This document shows, piece by piece, positions 39,174 through 51,550 of a stretch of 64,000 nt of DNA (position 1 is the stretch's first letter; every line of letters starts with the position of its first letter). The stretch is from Chamaea fasciata (Eukaryota; Chordata; Aves; Passeriformes; Sylviidae). A program made the position numbers and the translations under genes. The DNA lies in contig JARCOQ010000008.1 of assembly GCA_029207755.1 (NCBI GenBank), positions 31,718,521 to 31,782,520 on the forward strand, written 5' to 3'. The notes beneath the pieces are model-generated. The model saw only the letters and a program-made list of their open reading frames with translations, did no database searches and was not told where the DNA came from.

Positions 39174-42100
39174 GGTGAGGAGTACCCCCACTACCCCTGA
39201 CAGAAGAACCACAGGATGCGTGAAGTGTTACTGTGATTAAACAGCTGAGAAACAATTGCACCAGGCAGCCCTGTATTAAACAAGTGCTTTGAGCTCCCCA
39301 GCTCCACACACAGTCCTGGCTGACCTTTACAGAGCATTTCTGCTGTGCCATTAATTTTCACAGGTCCCTTAGGTGGGCACTTCAGAGAGTCTTCCCTTGC
39401 TTTGCACGCTGCAATTCCAGAGTTATGGCATTTTCAGACACACCAGCCAAAGACCCATGCAGGTTTATTTTATTTAATGGGTATTTTTATACATCCTTTA
39501 ATCAAATATTTGGCTGCTGCAATCATCTTGGCTAATGAATGTGGGCAGGACCCCTCTATGCTCAATGCCTGGGTCCTTCTTTTCATTTCACATCCACATC
39601 ACAACATTCCTCCCCTAACACAGGGACAGGGGTATAGGGCATCTTGTCGGAATCTAATTTATTATTTCTAAACATTACTGGGATCTATTTCTTCCTCTTG
39701 AACTGGAATCCGAAATAGTGAATTAGTTTCCTATAAGATAGGCCACCTAAATTATTAAACCTGTGACCATGTTGCTAATTTAAATGCACTTATTTTAAAA
39801 GCTATTGAAAAAGGTCCACTACTCCAAATTGTTTTTCAAGATCTTGCTTTATTTAAAAGCACAGCCTTCATAAAAATCCACCTCTGAATGTAACCACTTA
39901 AACATATTCTACACCGCCCAAAAGTTACTTGGGCAGATTTACCAATGTGTGTGCATTACAGATAATGAAGGCAGACACTGCAGTGACAAAGGGAGGCCAG
40001 ACAAAGGTAAGGTCCTGCTTTGGAAAATCACATCCCAAGCAGCAGTCGCTGCCCCAGAAGAGCTCCCAGTAATTACAGCCCCACAAGAAGCATAATGGGA
40101 TGTAATACAGAGCAGTTTATGAAGTTCAAAGTATACCTGTGGTGCATCACAATCCCACAAAAAACTATGGCAAACATTATATAGCTTTCCTTTGGGGAAG
40201 AGTGAAAATTACACACAGAGGGACTGGAAATCTATTAAGCCATTCAGCAGGTAATAATTCCTGCCAAATCAGGCAGTAATGGGAGCTGCTTATTAGCTGT
40301 ATTAGATACCCGCAGACAGAAGGCACCCGGCACCGTTCTGCGCCACAGCATTATCCCTTGATTTGTTTCGGGCCACTTGTATTTGTCACCCACCCCCTCA
40401 GGAAGCCAGAGCCACCACCTGGCATCAGTTAGCTGGAGGCTTCCCTCTGTAAATTGATCTTTGTGAATTAAGGCAGCAGAAGCTGTGGGCTGAATTACAC
40501 CCAGCTGTGTGCAGGGTTGTTTTAAGAGGAGATTGTATTTTCAGCTCAGGTGAGGCAAGGAAGGGATGAGCAGGTTTTGCTGCTCCAGTAAATCATACAC
40601 TGAAGGCTTTGTGGTCTTCCCCAAAACGCAGCTGCACACAGACCAAGGGCTCTAGCAGCAGTATTAGCACATGTCTCCAACATCAGACTTAACAATGAAA
40701 TGATCAATGCTCCTGCAAGAAAAGATGAGAGAGAAAATGCATCAACTGATATTTTATAAGCATAAAGTGTAAATATCAGATTGATAATGTGACTCCTCGA
40801 CCAATTGTTGGGTAATAATCTTGGAGAACAACCTAATTTAAATTTCTATTTACTGTTATTATATTACAGCCACTAAGAAGAAGAGCCTGGCAGTCCTTCC
40901 TCTCTTTTTTTCCTGATTGCCTTCACCTTTTTACTGTGGAGCTGTTAATCCAAAACTCCATGTGGAGCATTCAGGCAGCAACCCCCAGAGCAAAGGGCCC
41001 CACACTGCAGGAGTACCACCCCCACTCGTGTATAAAGAGCTCAGGCACCTCAGTGCCATAAGTGACCCATTCCTCCGTCGTGTGACTTACTCAAAAAACA
41101 CACCAGATGTTAATTATCACATTATTTCCATGTAATACCTAAAAATCATGGCAGAGGAAAACTATAAAAAACCACTATGCAGCAAGTCACTCAAGATGTA
41201 AAGACCTGGCTGTTAAATGATTTTTTCCATCACATCTTAATTTTTTTTAATTTTAAAGGGCAGATTTGGAGGTTTCTGAGCCATTTATATCTGAAGTCTA
41301 ATATACATGATAGCTTCACAGTGTGTGATCCGGCTGTGAATGAGTAAAATGCCTTTTCAAAATTGCCTGTGCACATCAATATAAAGACAATATTGAAAAG
41401 TCAGTTGTGTTTACCAAGTTAATGTGCACAATTTACCTGCTCACTTAGGCCAGTGCACTGTGTCAGTGGCAAGCCAAGGCTGTTAAGGCAAATACAAATA
41501 CTATAAAAACTGAATTAAGTTTTTTCTGTATCTTTGCAGTTGACTCTTACTCTCCTGCTCCTTTTTTATTCCCCCTGTGAAGCTGAGCACCATCCCCCTG
41601 CTGAAGGGGTATATATCCAGTTACAACTTCATTGCAGCAGAAAAGCCTCAGGAAGAGGAGTCTGGATCCTGCTGCCAAAACCTGGGTGAGGGGTGGAAGG
41701 TGATGGAGGTCACCAGGCTGGGCTGGTGGTGCCATAGTGCTGTCCCAAAGCTCCAGGCATGTGGTTTGAATTCCAGCCCTGCAGCTCCTTCCTTCTGCTT
41801 CTTCACCAGGTATTGATTGTTTCTCATGTATTGGAGTGTATCTACCACCCCAGGCAGTGAGAGGAGCCCCTGTACCATCGTTACCTTCCTCTTTATGTCT
41901 GGACATTTGTCCTGCTTTATGGAATTTCCAGTCCCCCTCTCTTCTCCTCTGCTGCTCAAACACACCTGAAATGAAGTATCTGAAGTTATTCATATGCTGA
42001 ACAATGGGGAAAAAAAACCGGAACAACCAAATGGTATTTGATGTGACTCAGAGCTTGAAGGCAGAGAGACAATATAAATCCAGCATGGTCATTAATAGTC

Positions 42101-45100
42101 ATGAAGAGGAAATTTTTTTTTCCTTTGGGAAAGATAGCGAACAAAGCAGCAAAGGGACTTTCATCACTTTCTGGCTTTGGCTGCAGAAGCAGATGGCAGG
42201 GGTCACACATCTCAGGGGATTCACAGCAGCCCTTCATCCCACGGTCCTGCAGCATCAGCACCTCCTCCTCTGCCAGGATCAGCTGCCAGCACTGCCCACC
42301 AGGGAGAGGAAAACCCTGCAGATAGGATCAGACACGCGCAAATGTTTTCTGCCAAAAAAATTTCACATTTCCAGTGTGTTTTGAATGAAACTTTTAAAAG
42401 CAATTTTTTTATGCCAGTGAATTTCCCCTCAGATTTTTTTTTTATTTAAGCTACTCTGACCTGCTTGAGTTTCTGAAGAGCAAGAACCCTGAGAAAATTA
42501 ATAAATTGCTACACAGCTATGTATTTAACAAAAATTCCATTTCTAAGGACCAACAGCCTGTGTACTCAGCAGAAGGCATGGTCACAAAATCTGGCAGGGA
42601 AGATGCTTGGGTGGGCTAAAGGAGCAGGCAAAGAAAGCTGCTCCTTCTTCCCCGTCCAGCTCTGGAAGCCCACCTGCAATGATCTGCAGGATTCAGCCCT
42701 GTGCAATCCCTCTGTCCAGGTTCTCAGCCTTGTTCTGACTGCTGGAGCCAAACACATTTCTCATCTGAAGGATAATTAACCTTCCAAGTGAAAATCAGGA
42801 TTCCAGGCTGCAGAAGGAAAACCACAGAGACCCCAGCCACAGGTCTGTCTGTTCAAATCCCACCTCCCTGCACACCAGCCTGTCTCTCTACACAAGCTCC
42901 AGGTATATTTTATCTGTCCCTCCAACACATCCTTTCATAACATGGTTAAACTGTTAGGGGATTGGAAAATAGTGTGCCATTTGGTTTCCCTGTCTTTTGG
43001 AGGTTGGAAAAGCAGCTGCTGCAATTCTCATTAGGGTTGGTGTGGGTCACAGCACCTGGGCCCTGACAGCCATTCCCTGGAGAAAGCATCTAACTGCTGC
43101 TATCCAGTAGGTTGTCCAGCTGGGAGAGCAGGTGGGAGCAGGCATGAAGGGGAAGGCTGGGTTCAGGCAGCACACCTGGACCATGAGCACGGTCTGGACA
43201 CCAGCACCAATGGCAAAGAGTCCCCTAGTCCCCCATGACATATCTGGTGTCTCAGCCTGGTGCTCAGCCCCGGTGTCATTGCCACAGCAAACATCCCCTC
43301 CATTCATTAGGGGAATTATGGACATAATGGAATAAGAAAGAAAACACACAGAGGACAGCATTTGCAGAGTGCTACAAAATGTGACCTTGACCCCACAGGT
43401 CATAGGGCGTTGTCTCCTGTCATTCCTTTGATCCTTAGTTTTCATCTATTTAGCTCTGTAGGGCACAGACAATACATGAGAAACCCTTTTCCCTGAGTAT
43501 AACAGGAGGAGGAGGGGAAACAAGGGACCACGGGTGTTCAACGGGCAGTATTTGTGCCAGCAAAGAGCTGCCATCACCACACAGTTTCCCAGCACAGAGG
43601 CCCAGAGGCTTTTGCCACATCCATGCAGTGAGGAGCTGAAGTATCAAGTGACTGAGTCCTGCACCAGAACAACCCCGGGAATCCCAAGATCACCTGGGAA
43701 AACACCTGGACTGTGCTGTGGGATGCACCTCCCATTCCCCTGCTCCAGAACCTGAGCTCAGCCCCTCTGGCTCAGCCCCTGATGCATCAGGCAATGTCTC
43801 ACCTGCAGACAGGTCTGTGTCTGACTTGGACAGGTTTTAGCAGCTGCTAGGTGCTGCAGGGCATGCAGGGGTAAGAGAGTGGAAGGACCATGAGTTAGAG
43901 GTGACTGCCCAAACAGAACAAAATCATCCCCCCCTCAGGGTGTTTCCCAGCTGAGGAAAAGTGTATCTGCCCTTCTTGAGCTCGCTGTCAGCTTGCACAT
44001 TTGGCAGATAAACCACATTAGACACTTTGTAGGTCAGATGGGTTAATGGAGGTGAAAGAGGTGCAGAAGGTTGCCAGGTCATGACTTCATGAAATCAAAG
44101 TGCATTAGCAATAATTAGAGGAGTTCTTCTATAAATACTCATAGCTCTGTAAAATACAAGAGGCACACACAGCTGCTGCCCAGCTCCAGCCCAGGACCGC
44201 TTCCAGGGTGTCTGCTTGGGCTGCACACTGTGATTACACCAGAGCAGCCGGGTTATGGCTCAGCTCCCCAAAACAATGTAAAAACTTTCCTCTTCCCCAA
44301 ATCAACCCTCAGGTAACAGCACAATTTGCTCAGAAATGCCTGGTGAGCCATAGTGAGAACAGTGCTGAGACATCTGTGCAGTATCACCACAGCAGGGTAA
44401 GATTGTCACTACCTACACTCTGTGTGGCACAAGCACTGCACACTAAAGGCATCTCATTACAACCAATCTCTCTCAAGACCACGATAAGCAGAGTCCTCCC
44501 TGGATTTATCTCTGCTTATGGGATGGGTGCCATCTCCTGTGCCCTCCCTACAACCAGGTGCAGAGAAAGGTTGAGATAATTCAGAACTGAATTGCAATGA
44601 GAGTGCAAAAACCTCCTCGCAGTTATCTCCTGGAGCGGTGTCGCATCCCGCACGTGACATCGATTCCGTCTCAGTGCACCTCCCGTATTCCCTGTGCCGA
44701 GGGACTCAGCCCTGCCCAGCGCCCACAGGTGAGCTCGCAGCACTTCTGGCTGGAGCACCTGCAGGCAGACACGGATTCCTCGGCTCCAGATAGGAAGACA
44801 AGGCTCTAATCTTCCTCCCCCCTGACATGACTACAAGGCACCAGCCTTTCCAGGAAGGTTTGGCATCAGATGCTTTCACTCAGCTGCTTTTTTTCCAGGC
44901 AGGTTGTGCTAAAGGGTTTTCCAGGCGGCAGCCACGCAGGATTTCTTGTAGGAAGGTGCCATCCTGTGGTGAAGTGTGAAAACCTGACTGCACCGAGCCT
45001 GCACACTCCTGCCGGGCAAAGCCTCACACAACTAAACTACGTAACGTGCTGCAATAAGGTCAATTCCTCTTCCCCAAGGTGCTTCAGCTGCATCTCTACA

Positions 45101-45789
45101 TTACAACAGACTCGTGCAAGTTCCTGGTTTTCTGGGTTCCTTGGGAGATTCACCAGTTACTTCGTATTTGTTGTTTATAATTGTTTCAGGCACAACTTTT
45201 GGTGTTTTTCACCACTAACACGGTCTGGGTAAGTCAGAGTTTGAAAAGTGGAGAAAACAATAAAACCAACCCACAAGTAAACAGCACCTTGCCGAATGGA
45301 GGTTTTGGGGGTTTCATCTCAGAGCAGTCACTGCTCACAGACCCTTTGCCATGCTGTGGGCAGCAGGTCCAGCCTTGGGCTCTGCAACAAGTCAGGGATG
45401 GGGAGACCCAAACAAGACCAGGGGGGAAATTTTCCATACAGCCAGGGCATTTAGCTGGGAAGAAGAGATGTATTTAAACCCCTGCTCCAGTTAATGTTCA
45501 TTTATTAAAAATATATTGGAACAACTCCAAGATGCTAAAAGAGATTAGTCCAGGGTGCTCATGTAGGTCAACTTCTGGGCTTTCATGAAGTGGAAATAGC
45601 TTCTTCTGTGCCAGGCTGTCTTACAAACAAAACATCTCTCTTGACATTTTATTTTATGGAAAGAAAAAAACCCAAGCTCTTTTCTTAGCCATATCAGTGT
45701 TACATATTCTGCATCAAGCACTACATCTTCAGCTCCTATAAACTAATTGCTGCTGTACTCTCTGGGCCTCCCTCCAGCAGCAAATGCAT

Positions 45790-45819
45790 TTATACTATAT
45801 ACGTATATATATTTATATT
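45790..45819. repeat. AT-rich simple repeat
   Basis: Alternating TA with a central ACGT step and a TTTA interruption. Confidence 0.6.
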
Positions 45820-46616
45820 GCAATTTGGGGGAAAAAACCTACAACCACTGTGCATGCTACTGTCCAAAAGCACAGGACCTTTGCTCCTCATGGAGGTGAG
45901 GGACACCTGTAGCCAACATGGGCCAAGCTCTGCCTTCCCTATGGCAACCTAGTTTTTGATAAAAATGTTGAGACATCTGCAGCATCCACAGCATCCTGGG
46001 ATCTCTGTCCTGTCTAAAACAGGAAACTCACAGGCTTGCTACTGGAACAGGGGACTGGCACTTGGAGCTGATTATTCCAGGACTTTGCTTCTGTGGGGGA
46101 AATAAAGGAAAAAAACCCCAAAACACAAACTAAGCAACACTAACAATGTATTTCTTAATTTTAATGCCACAGGAGTTTTGGCCCACACAGAGAACAGCAG
46201 TCATCAGGCAGGGAGGCTGCACAGCACCAGCCCACAGCTGGCAGGAGGAGCTCAGCCAGCCCAGCAGTCACCTCCAGGCAGCTTTTCAAGTAGCAACTCA
46301 TCCGTCCCGACAATACCTAACATTTGGTATAAACATTATCACAAAATGAAGAGATGAGCCTAAACCGACTTGGCAGTGACCTTTGATTTATTCCAAGTTC
46401 AGCTGCGTGAAACTACCAGCTTTTGAGCCAATTAAACCTGGTGCCCTACCTCATCTACTGGAATAAAATCAAATTCCTGGAGAAGGGTAAAGTGAGCCAA
46501 GTTTGGGCAGGCCAGACTGCAGCTGTTTAGTGCTCTTTGCTATTTTCTGCGCACAACCAGCACTGCTCCAGATCATCCTGCAGGCAGCAGGACAACACAG
46601 ATGCGTTATCTCCTTT

Positions 46617-46660
46617 ACAGAATTATAAAATCAGTAAGTTGGAAATGACAACCTTAGCTT
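46617..46660 (-). mobile_element. Possible CR1 3'-tail relic
   Basis: The plus strand reads acagaattataaaatcagta followed by agttggaaatgacaacctt. This resembles the reverse complement of a CR1 tail, where a terminal ATTCTATGA-type repeat abuts the TTCCAACC block. The sequence beyond it no longer matches clearly. Confidence 0.4.
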
Positions 46661-48085
46661 TCAGCAGGTGAGGAAAGCCTGCTCCTATGTCTTTCAGATT
46701 TCTTTCTTGAAGAAGGTGCAGCCTTCCTGGAGTCCTCTGCCCTTCAGGGTCTGTCAGCCAGTCTCACACACAGGACACAAAGCTACACCATGACATCAGT
46801 CCCATTAAATCCTCCTACACAGGTTTAAAATTGCCTTCGTGCAACCGCCCCCAGTAACAAGCCTTTGGAGAAGAAATTTCATCCTATGTGGGTTTTTTTA
46901 AAAACACTCGTCTTTGCAATGAACCTTTTGGGTGCTTTAAGCCCAACCCCACAGAGAACTACAGCAGGAGATCCGCTTTTGAAGACTGCGGAGTGTTTTC
47001 CTGGAACTGCCGGTGTTTCACATTGTACAGTGTGTGCTTTACACAATCCATGGGATGAGCTACCCAGAGGCTGCTCGGCCCTTTCACCACTCACCAGCAG
47101 CAGATGTGATTTGGATCTGGTGTTATAAGTGCACAACACTGATGTGAGCCATTTCCTGACAGTTATTCCCATTGTACAAGACTGAATTTACCATTACTAG
47201 GAGCTGCTCATACTTTTTTTTAGTTCTTTTAACACACCCAAAATCAGCTGCGGCTGTGTAACTTCTCCCAAAGTACATCTACAGTATAAAAAAAAAAAAA
47301 GTTGCAAGAATCTCCTACTTACTTCATTCCATGAGAAAATTAACATAGTTTTAGATCACAGATCCAAAAAAAATCAATGATTGTGTAAGGGCACAGCTGC
47401 TTTCTGTTCTCTTCTACACAAATGACAAACAGAAGCTTAGAGCAGTTTCCCTGGGGCCTCAGGAAGATGAACACAGAATTTGTGTAAGACTCAAGATCTC
47501 CCTACAGCTGCGTGTGACAGGAAGAGGAACTCACTCCTTCTCTTTGCACTTGTTCACTGTTATGTGTCTGTGTCAGGAATTCAAGTTTTTCAAGTGAATT
47601 TTTAAGACTCTTTATTTCTAGAGAGGAAAAAGATCCTTGCCATATCTTCACACCACTGCAGTGTATCAAAATACCCTGTCACTAGAGTATGACACAGGGG
47701 CAGAACTGCTGGAAAAGGCACAACTCAAATTTAACTTTATTTCATACATGTATCTGCCTGTTGGTCTTCCTTAGCACATGAATCAGCCTACAGTTATGAC
47801 TCAAACTGAGTTAAAAAGTGAGTTATAAAAAACTAAAATACTGTATCACTGTTAGGGAGATGTTACTAATGTAGTTTTGTAACAAAATAGTTCCAAAAAT
47901 TGTTATTTGCATCATATTCTGTTTGATTGCAGCATGTAAATTTTTTACAGTGCTTGCTGTAGAAACACTTTCCCACATTTATCCTTGTTTTGGAGTCACA
48001 TTTACCGAGTTTTGAAGCTCTGGCAATTGATAAGCTTCTCTGATAAAAATGTGAGGCATCTTTGCAACTCAGAAGAAACGGGGCT

Positions 48086-48102
48086 ATCTCCCTCTTGTGG
48101 TC
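48086..48102 (-). promoter_or_regulatory. CTCF-like motif just downstream of ACTR3
   Basis: The plus strand reads atctccctcttgtggtc, which matches the reverse complement of the CTCF core at most positions, with about two mismatches. It lies about 0.5 kb beyond the inferred ACTR3 poly(A) site. A single motif match without binding data is weak evidence. Confidence 0.25.
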
Positions 48103-48599
48103 TTCTATGCAAACAGCCTCAACTCCATCTGTGGGCTCAGAAGTGCCTAAAGAAGAGTTTGCTCTCATTAAATATCAACAGAAATTGTAAGCAATTCCAG
48201 TCACTAGAGAAAGTGTTCTTCCTAGAAAGAATGAGAAAGAGATTGTTTTCACTTTATTTTTATCTACATGGTATTTTCTTGCAGAAAAACCACAGAGATT
48301 GAAAACGCAGTGCTGACTCCTGAATAGCACCACCTGCAAGAAAGTGGGGGGAAAAAAGTTACAGAACAAAGTAGATGAACAAACCCAACAGTGGAGGAGC
48401 TGTCAGGCTTCACTAGGTAAGTGCTAGCTAGCTGAACACACAAACTGCAGTTCTAAAATGCTCACACTTGAGTTACACAAAGCACATTACATCTCTACCT
48501 CACAGACCAACCTCACTCCTCAAAAGCCACAGCGGATATATACGGACCCATGCTCAGAACTTCCCATGTCATGAGATTAACAAGTCTGACACCAACATA

Positions 48600-49418
48600 A
48601 AAAGAAATTTTGTGCCTTTATTTGAATGGTGTTAGGCTTTAAATACACCAAATTTTGATAACCTGATTATTTGGTTTAATTAGAAATGACACTACAGAAC
48701 TGCAATACTGGTCCAACAGTCTTGTCTTTACTTTTTTCTTTTTTTTTTAAAGCAAGAGATAGTATGAAAATGCACCAAGTAATCAGAAAGCACTAGCAGG
48801 CATTGGTTAATCCAAGATAGTAGCTTCTTAGTTCCAAAAGCACTCGCATTGTATGGAACCCAGGATTTAGACTGGTCATGATTTGCAAGAGCTAGTTGCA
48901 CGAGTCATGACTTTTTTTTTTTTTTTTAATTTACTTTCAAGTTGGTCACTGGTAATTTTTTTTTCCTCAAATATTACAGTTTCTTTTATTCATATTTTTC
49001 CTCAAAGTATAAAAAAGTATGAAATATAAACAAGCTCCTGTATTGCACCCATGAAGGGGTACAATGGAAGCATTAGAGAGCTGACTATCTACACACCATC
49101 AAATCCCATCAAATCTTGGATATTCATTAATATACAAAATATCAGGGCACAGAAAGAACTAAAATCCACTTTTTTTGTTTTGTTTTGTTACGCACAGGTT
49201 CAAATAATCAATCTAAAGAAAAAATGTGATCATTTTGGCTTTCCACTACATCCGCATGTTGAGACACTTATTAAAATTATCCTGCTTAATTGTGTTTGGT
49301 CTTTTTCTTATTGTCAAGTCATGTTTGTTATCTTAATACCAGCCATCAGACAAACAAGTAATCAGAAAGACTCTTCCTCCTCCCCACTTCCCCATCCCTG
49401 ACCCCTGCAGGGTCAGCT
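48600..49418 (-). other. ACTR3: ACTR3 3' untranslated region (inferred end)
   Basis: This is the sequence between the ACTR3 stop codon and the best poly(A) signal, about 0.8 kb. It is AT-rich and has a long T run on the plus strand near 48911-48927, which reads as poly(A) in the mRNA and could be a site of internal oligo-dT priming. The extent is inferred from the poly(A) signal only; a shorter form could end at a second AATAAA at 48990-48985. Confidence 0.65.
48618..48623 (-). terminator. Probable ACTR3 poly(A) signal AATAAA
   Basis: On the minus strand this reads AATAAA. About 25-40 bases further downstream it is followed by a GT-rich stretch (TGTTGGTGTC), the usual downstream element for cleavage. 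Cleavage is therefore expected near 48590-48608. A second AATAAA at 48990-48985 has a less clear GT-rich element and may serve as an alternative proximal site. Confidence 0.6.
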
Positions 49419-49514
49419 TTAAGACATGACTCCAAACACAGGGTTGTGACGACAGATGCTAGGGCCAATCTCTTCATAATCTTTTTTGGTATGGCATACT
49501 TGGTAGAATTCAGG
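49419..49514 (-). CDS. ACTR3: ACTR3 coding exon 12, C-terminus and stop (residues 388-418)
   Basis: This 96-base final coding stretch encodes P388-S418 ([20 protein letters not shown], then [11 protein letters not shown]) and ends with TAA at 49421-49419. The acceptor is ctttacag. Tyr at EFYQ and Ile at EEIGP distinguish it from ACTR3B. The stop position gives exactly the 418-residue length expected for Arp3 once the 44 missing bases of exon 1 are added. Confidence 0.97.
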
Positions 49515-49906
49515 CTGTAAAGGGAAGGAAAAAAACCCCATTAGTGTATGGTACAGACACCTTATTTTAACAATATTAACTTCTATGTAGCTAGTGGAAA
49601 AAACAAAGATAGCACAGAAATCCTATAATTAACTTATATCACGTGTGACTAAACACCAATGCAAAGAATATATTCTGCCACAAATCTAAAATGCACTATT
49701 TAACAACTCACACAACTCTTTAATTCAGATTTCATTTGCTCTTCCAAGTCTTTAAAGTCTAATGCAAAAACAGGGAAGGTATATTTACCACCTGAGGTCT
49801 ATCAGAAATTCCCCTACCACATTTAATATACAATGAAGGGGAGATGAGAGCTCCAAAAGCACAATCAGAATGGCTCAAACATGCTCAGCTTTACAGCTAA
49901 ACTCAC

Positions 49907-49990
49907 TGTGGAAGCCAGCATTGATCCTCCAAACCAGACTGCGTATCTCTGCATATGGTGTGTAATGACTTGGACATCAATGGGCTTCGG
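49907..49990 (-). CDS. ACTR3: ACTR3 coding exon 11 (residues 360-387)
   Basis: This 84-base phase-0 exon encodes P360-T387: [20 protein letters not shown], then [17 protein letters not shown] is the counterpart of WIGGSILAS in actin. The acceptor is ttctgcag and the donor gtgagt. The 392-base intron to the last exon (49515-49906) shows no recognisable feature. Confidence 0.97.
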
Positions 49991-50895
49991 CTGCAGAAAA
50001 GAGGAGAGAAAATCAACACGTTACAAGTCACTTCTGCTGGTAAAAACCAGATCTAATTTTAAAGGATTGTATATACCAAGCTTACATTCCACAAATTAGA
50101 ATTTTCATACATGCTATGCACATAAATTTACATCTACGGCATCAGACTTTCCCTTGTAGCATGAAGGGTAAGAAACATCTCCTGCTTATAGATCAAGTTA
50201 CCTGCTTTATCAGACAGATACTTCCATTCACACCCATTTTTTCACACTATGTTCTGATTAATTTCTTGATGGACTATTTATTTATGCATTTATAAGCATT
50301 GATCCCTAGTATCTAAACTTTTCAGGAAAACATACTTTTTAGGGAAGCTAATTTTCAAGTTTCATGTGATTATTCTAACAAAGCATCAGTGGCAGATTGA
50401 AAGTTTATCCAGGATCAAGTCAGTCGTGCTTTTCTGAACTACAGCACTCACTCCAGTCAGCCATTCCCTTTCCCTCCATTGGCACACAACCCATTCCGTG
50501 CTGGTGCCAATCAAAATTGCCAGTGTATGTAACAGTTTCAGAATTTATTTATTCCAGCCCAACCTGCTGAAATTTGAAACAGTATCAAAAAATGTTCTGT
50601 AACATATTTGCAAAATTGCAGCTAGCCATAGTTTGCCATGCCTGGCATTTAGAAAGAAACAAGAATCACATCCAACTTCCTTACTCAGATTCTGCCCCCT
50701 TACTAAGTGGTACAAGTCTAGTAAAGAAAACAGATGTTTCTTGGACCAGAGGACTGTGTATGACTGGAATTTTAGAGCTGTCTACATGACACATTATAAA
50801 GCTCTGCTGGGGTTTTAAAGGATTGTTTGAGCTCACCTAGCTGGATTGCTACTAAAAACAAATGAGGAAAATCACTTCAATTTTGCTTTAAAAGG

Positions 50896-50921
50896 AAAAA
50901 AAAAAACACTTTTTTTTTTTC
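50896..50921. repeat. Adjacent A and T homopolymer runs
   Basis: A run of about 11 A is followed after four bases by a run of about 11 T, giving a perfect A/T inverted repeat inside ACTR3 intron 10. It could fold into a hairpin in the RNA, but homopolymer runs of this size are common in introns. Confidence 0.6.
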
Positions 50922-51050
50922 TCTCTGCTGGTCTTTTATTTATGCAGAGACAACAGAAGGACACTCTTAGGTCAGAGTTGTGAAGTGGAAAGAGCACAAA
51001 TTAAGGATCATGCAGTTTAGTAAAAACATGAAGTTGCTTAAAAGATAATT

Positions 51051-51200
51051 GAGGTGGGAACGGACCACATCATGTCTCTGCTTTGGCCTCCAGCTCAAGG
51101 CAGGATAAGCTATGAAGCCAGAGGAAAGCATTTAGGGTTTTATCCAGCTGAATCTCAAAATCAGTCATCTCCCTACATGTACTGAGGCACTATCAGCACA
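51051..51200 (-). mobile_element. Probable degraded CR1 retroposon fragment in ACTR3 intron 10
   Basis: The plus strand carries, in order, short blocks like the reverse complement of a CR1 3' region: gtgggaacggaccacatcat, then ctcaaggcagg, then agggttttatccagctgaat followed by ctcaaaa. The spacing matches the CR1 pattern from the GGTTGGAAGGGACC-like end inwards. It is strongly diverged and lacks a clear 3' terminal repeat. CR1 is a non-LTR retrotransposon family abundant in birds. Assignment is from pattern memory only. Confidence 0.45.
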
Positions 51201-51550
51201 CCCAACGCCTTCCCTTCTCTAATCAAAGCTCCCTCATTCCTCACAGGACACGTGCTCCTGACTCTTCTGGTGGTTCAACAATGAGCTTGATCCATCTCTC
51301 TTATCTTCAGGCTCAAAAAGACTGAGCACAATGAATTGTAACTGATCAATAAACACCAAGCACAAAGACAGCTGGAGAGGCCAGCTGCTGGTATGCGATC
51401 AGTGTAATGGATTAATCTCTGAAAAGCCTCTCTAAGAACTCCAAATAAGATAAAAGACATTTCAACAAAGACCACAATCATTGCAAGATGTTATTTGCAC
51501 CCTTTCCAGGTAACAGATGCTTGTTAAACGTGTGAGCTGCAGGAACCAAC

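Larger units (their letters stand above)
37612..48599. other. Intergenic region downstream of ACTR3, no gene recognised
   Basis: About 11 kb with no supported gene. It includes a (GTTTG)n run, an AT-rich run near 45790, a candidate conserved element at 40200-40560, a small CpG-rich patch near 44615-44790 and a CR1-tail-like relic near 46617. Open frames of 132 and 159 codons on the minus strand have no recognisable product. Confidence 0.7.
49991..51550 (-). other. ACTR3 intron 10 (1.56 kb)
   Basis: This intron contains a CR1-like relic near 51051-51200 and adjacent A and T runs near 50896-50921. Otherwise it is unremarkable AT-rich sequence. Confidence 0.8.

Noticed and set aside
41547..42026. 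159-codon minus-strand open frame
   Set aside because: No recognisable domain, overlapping frames on both strands, no gene context.
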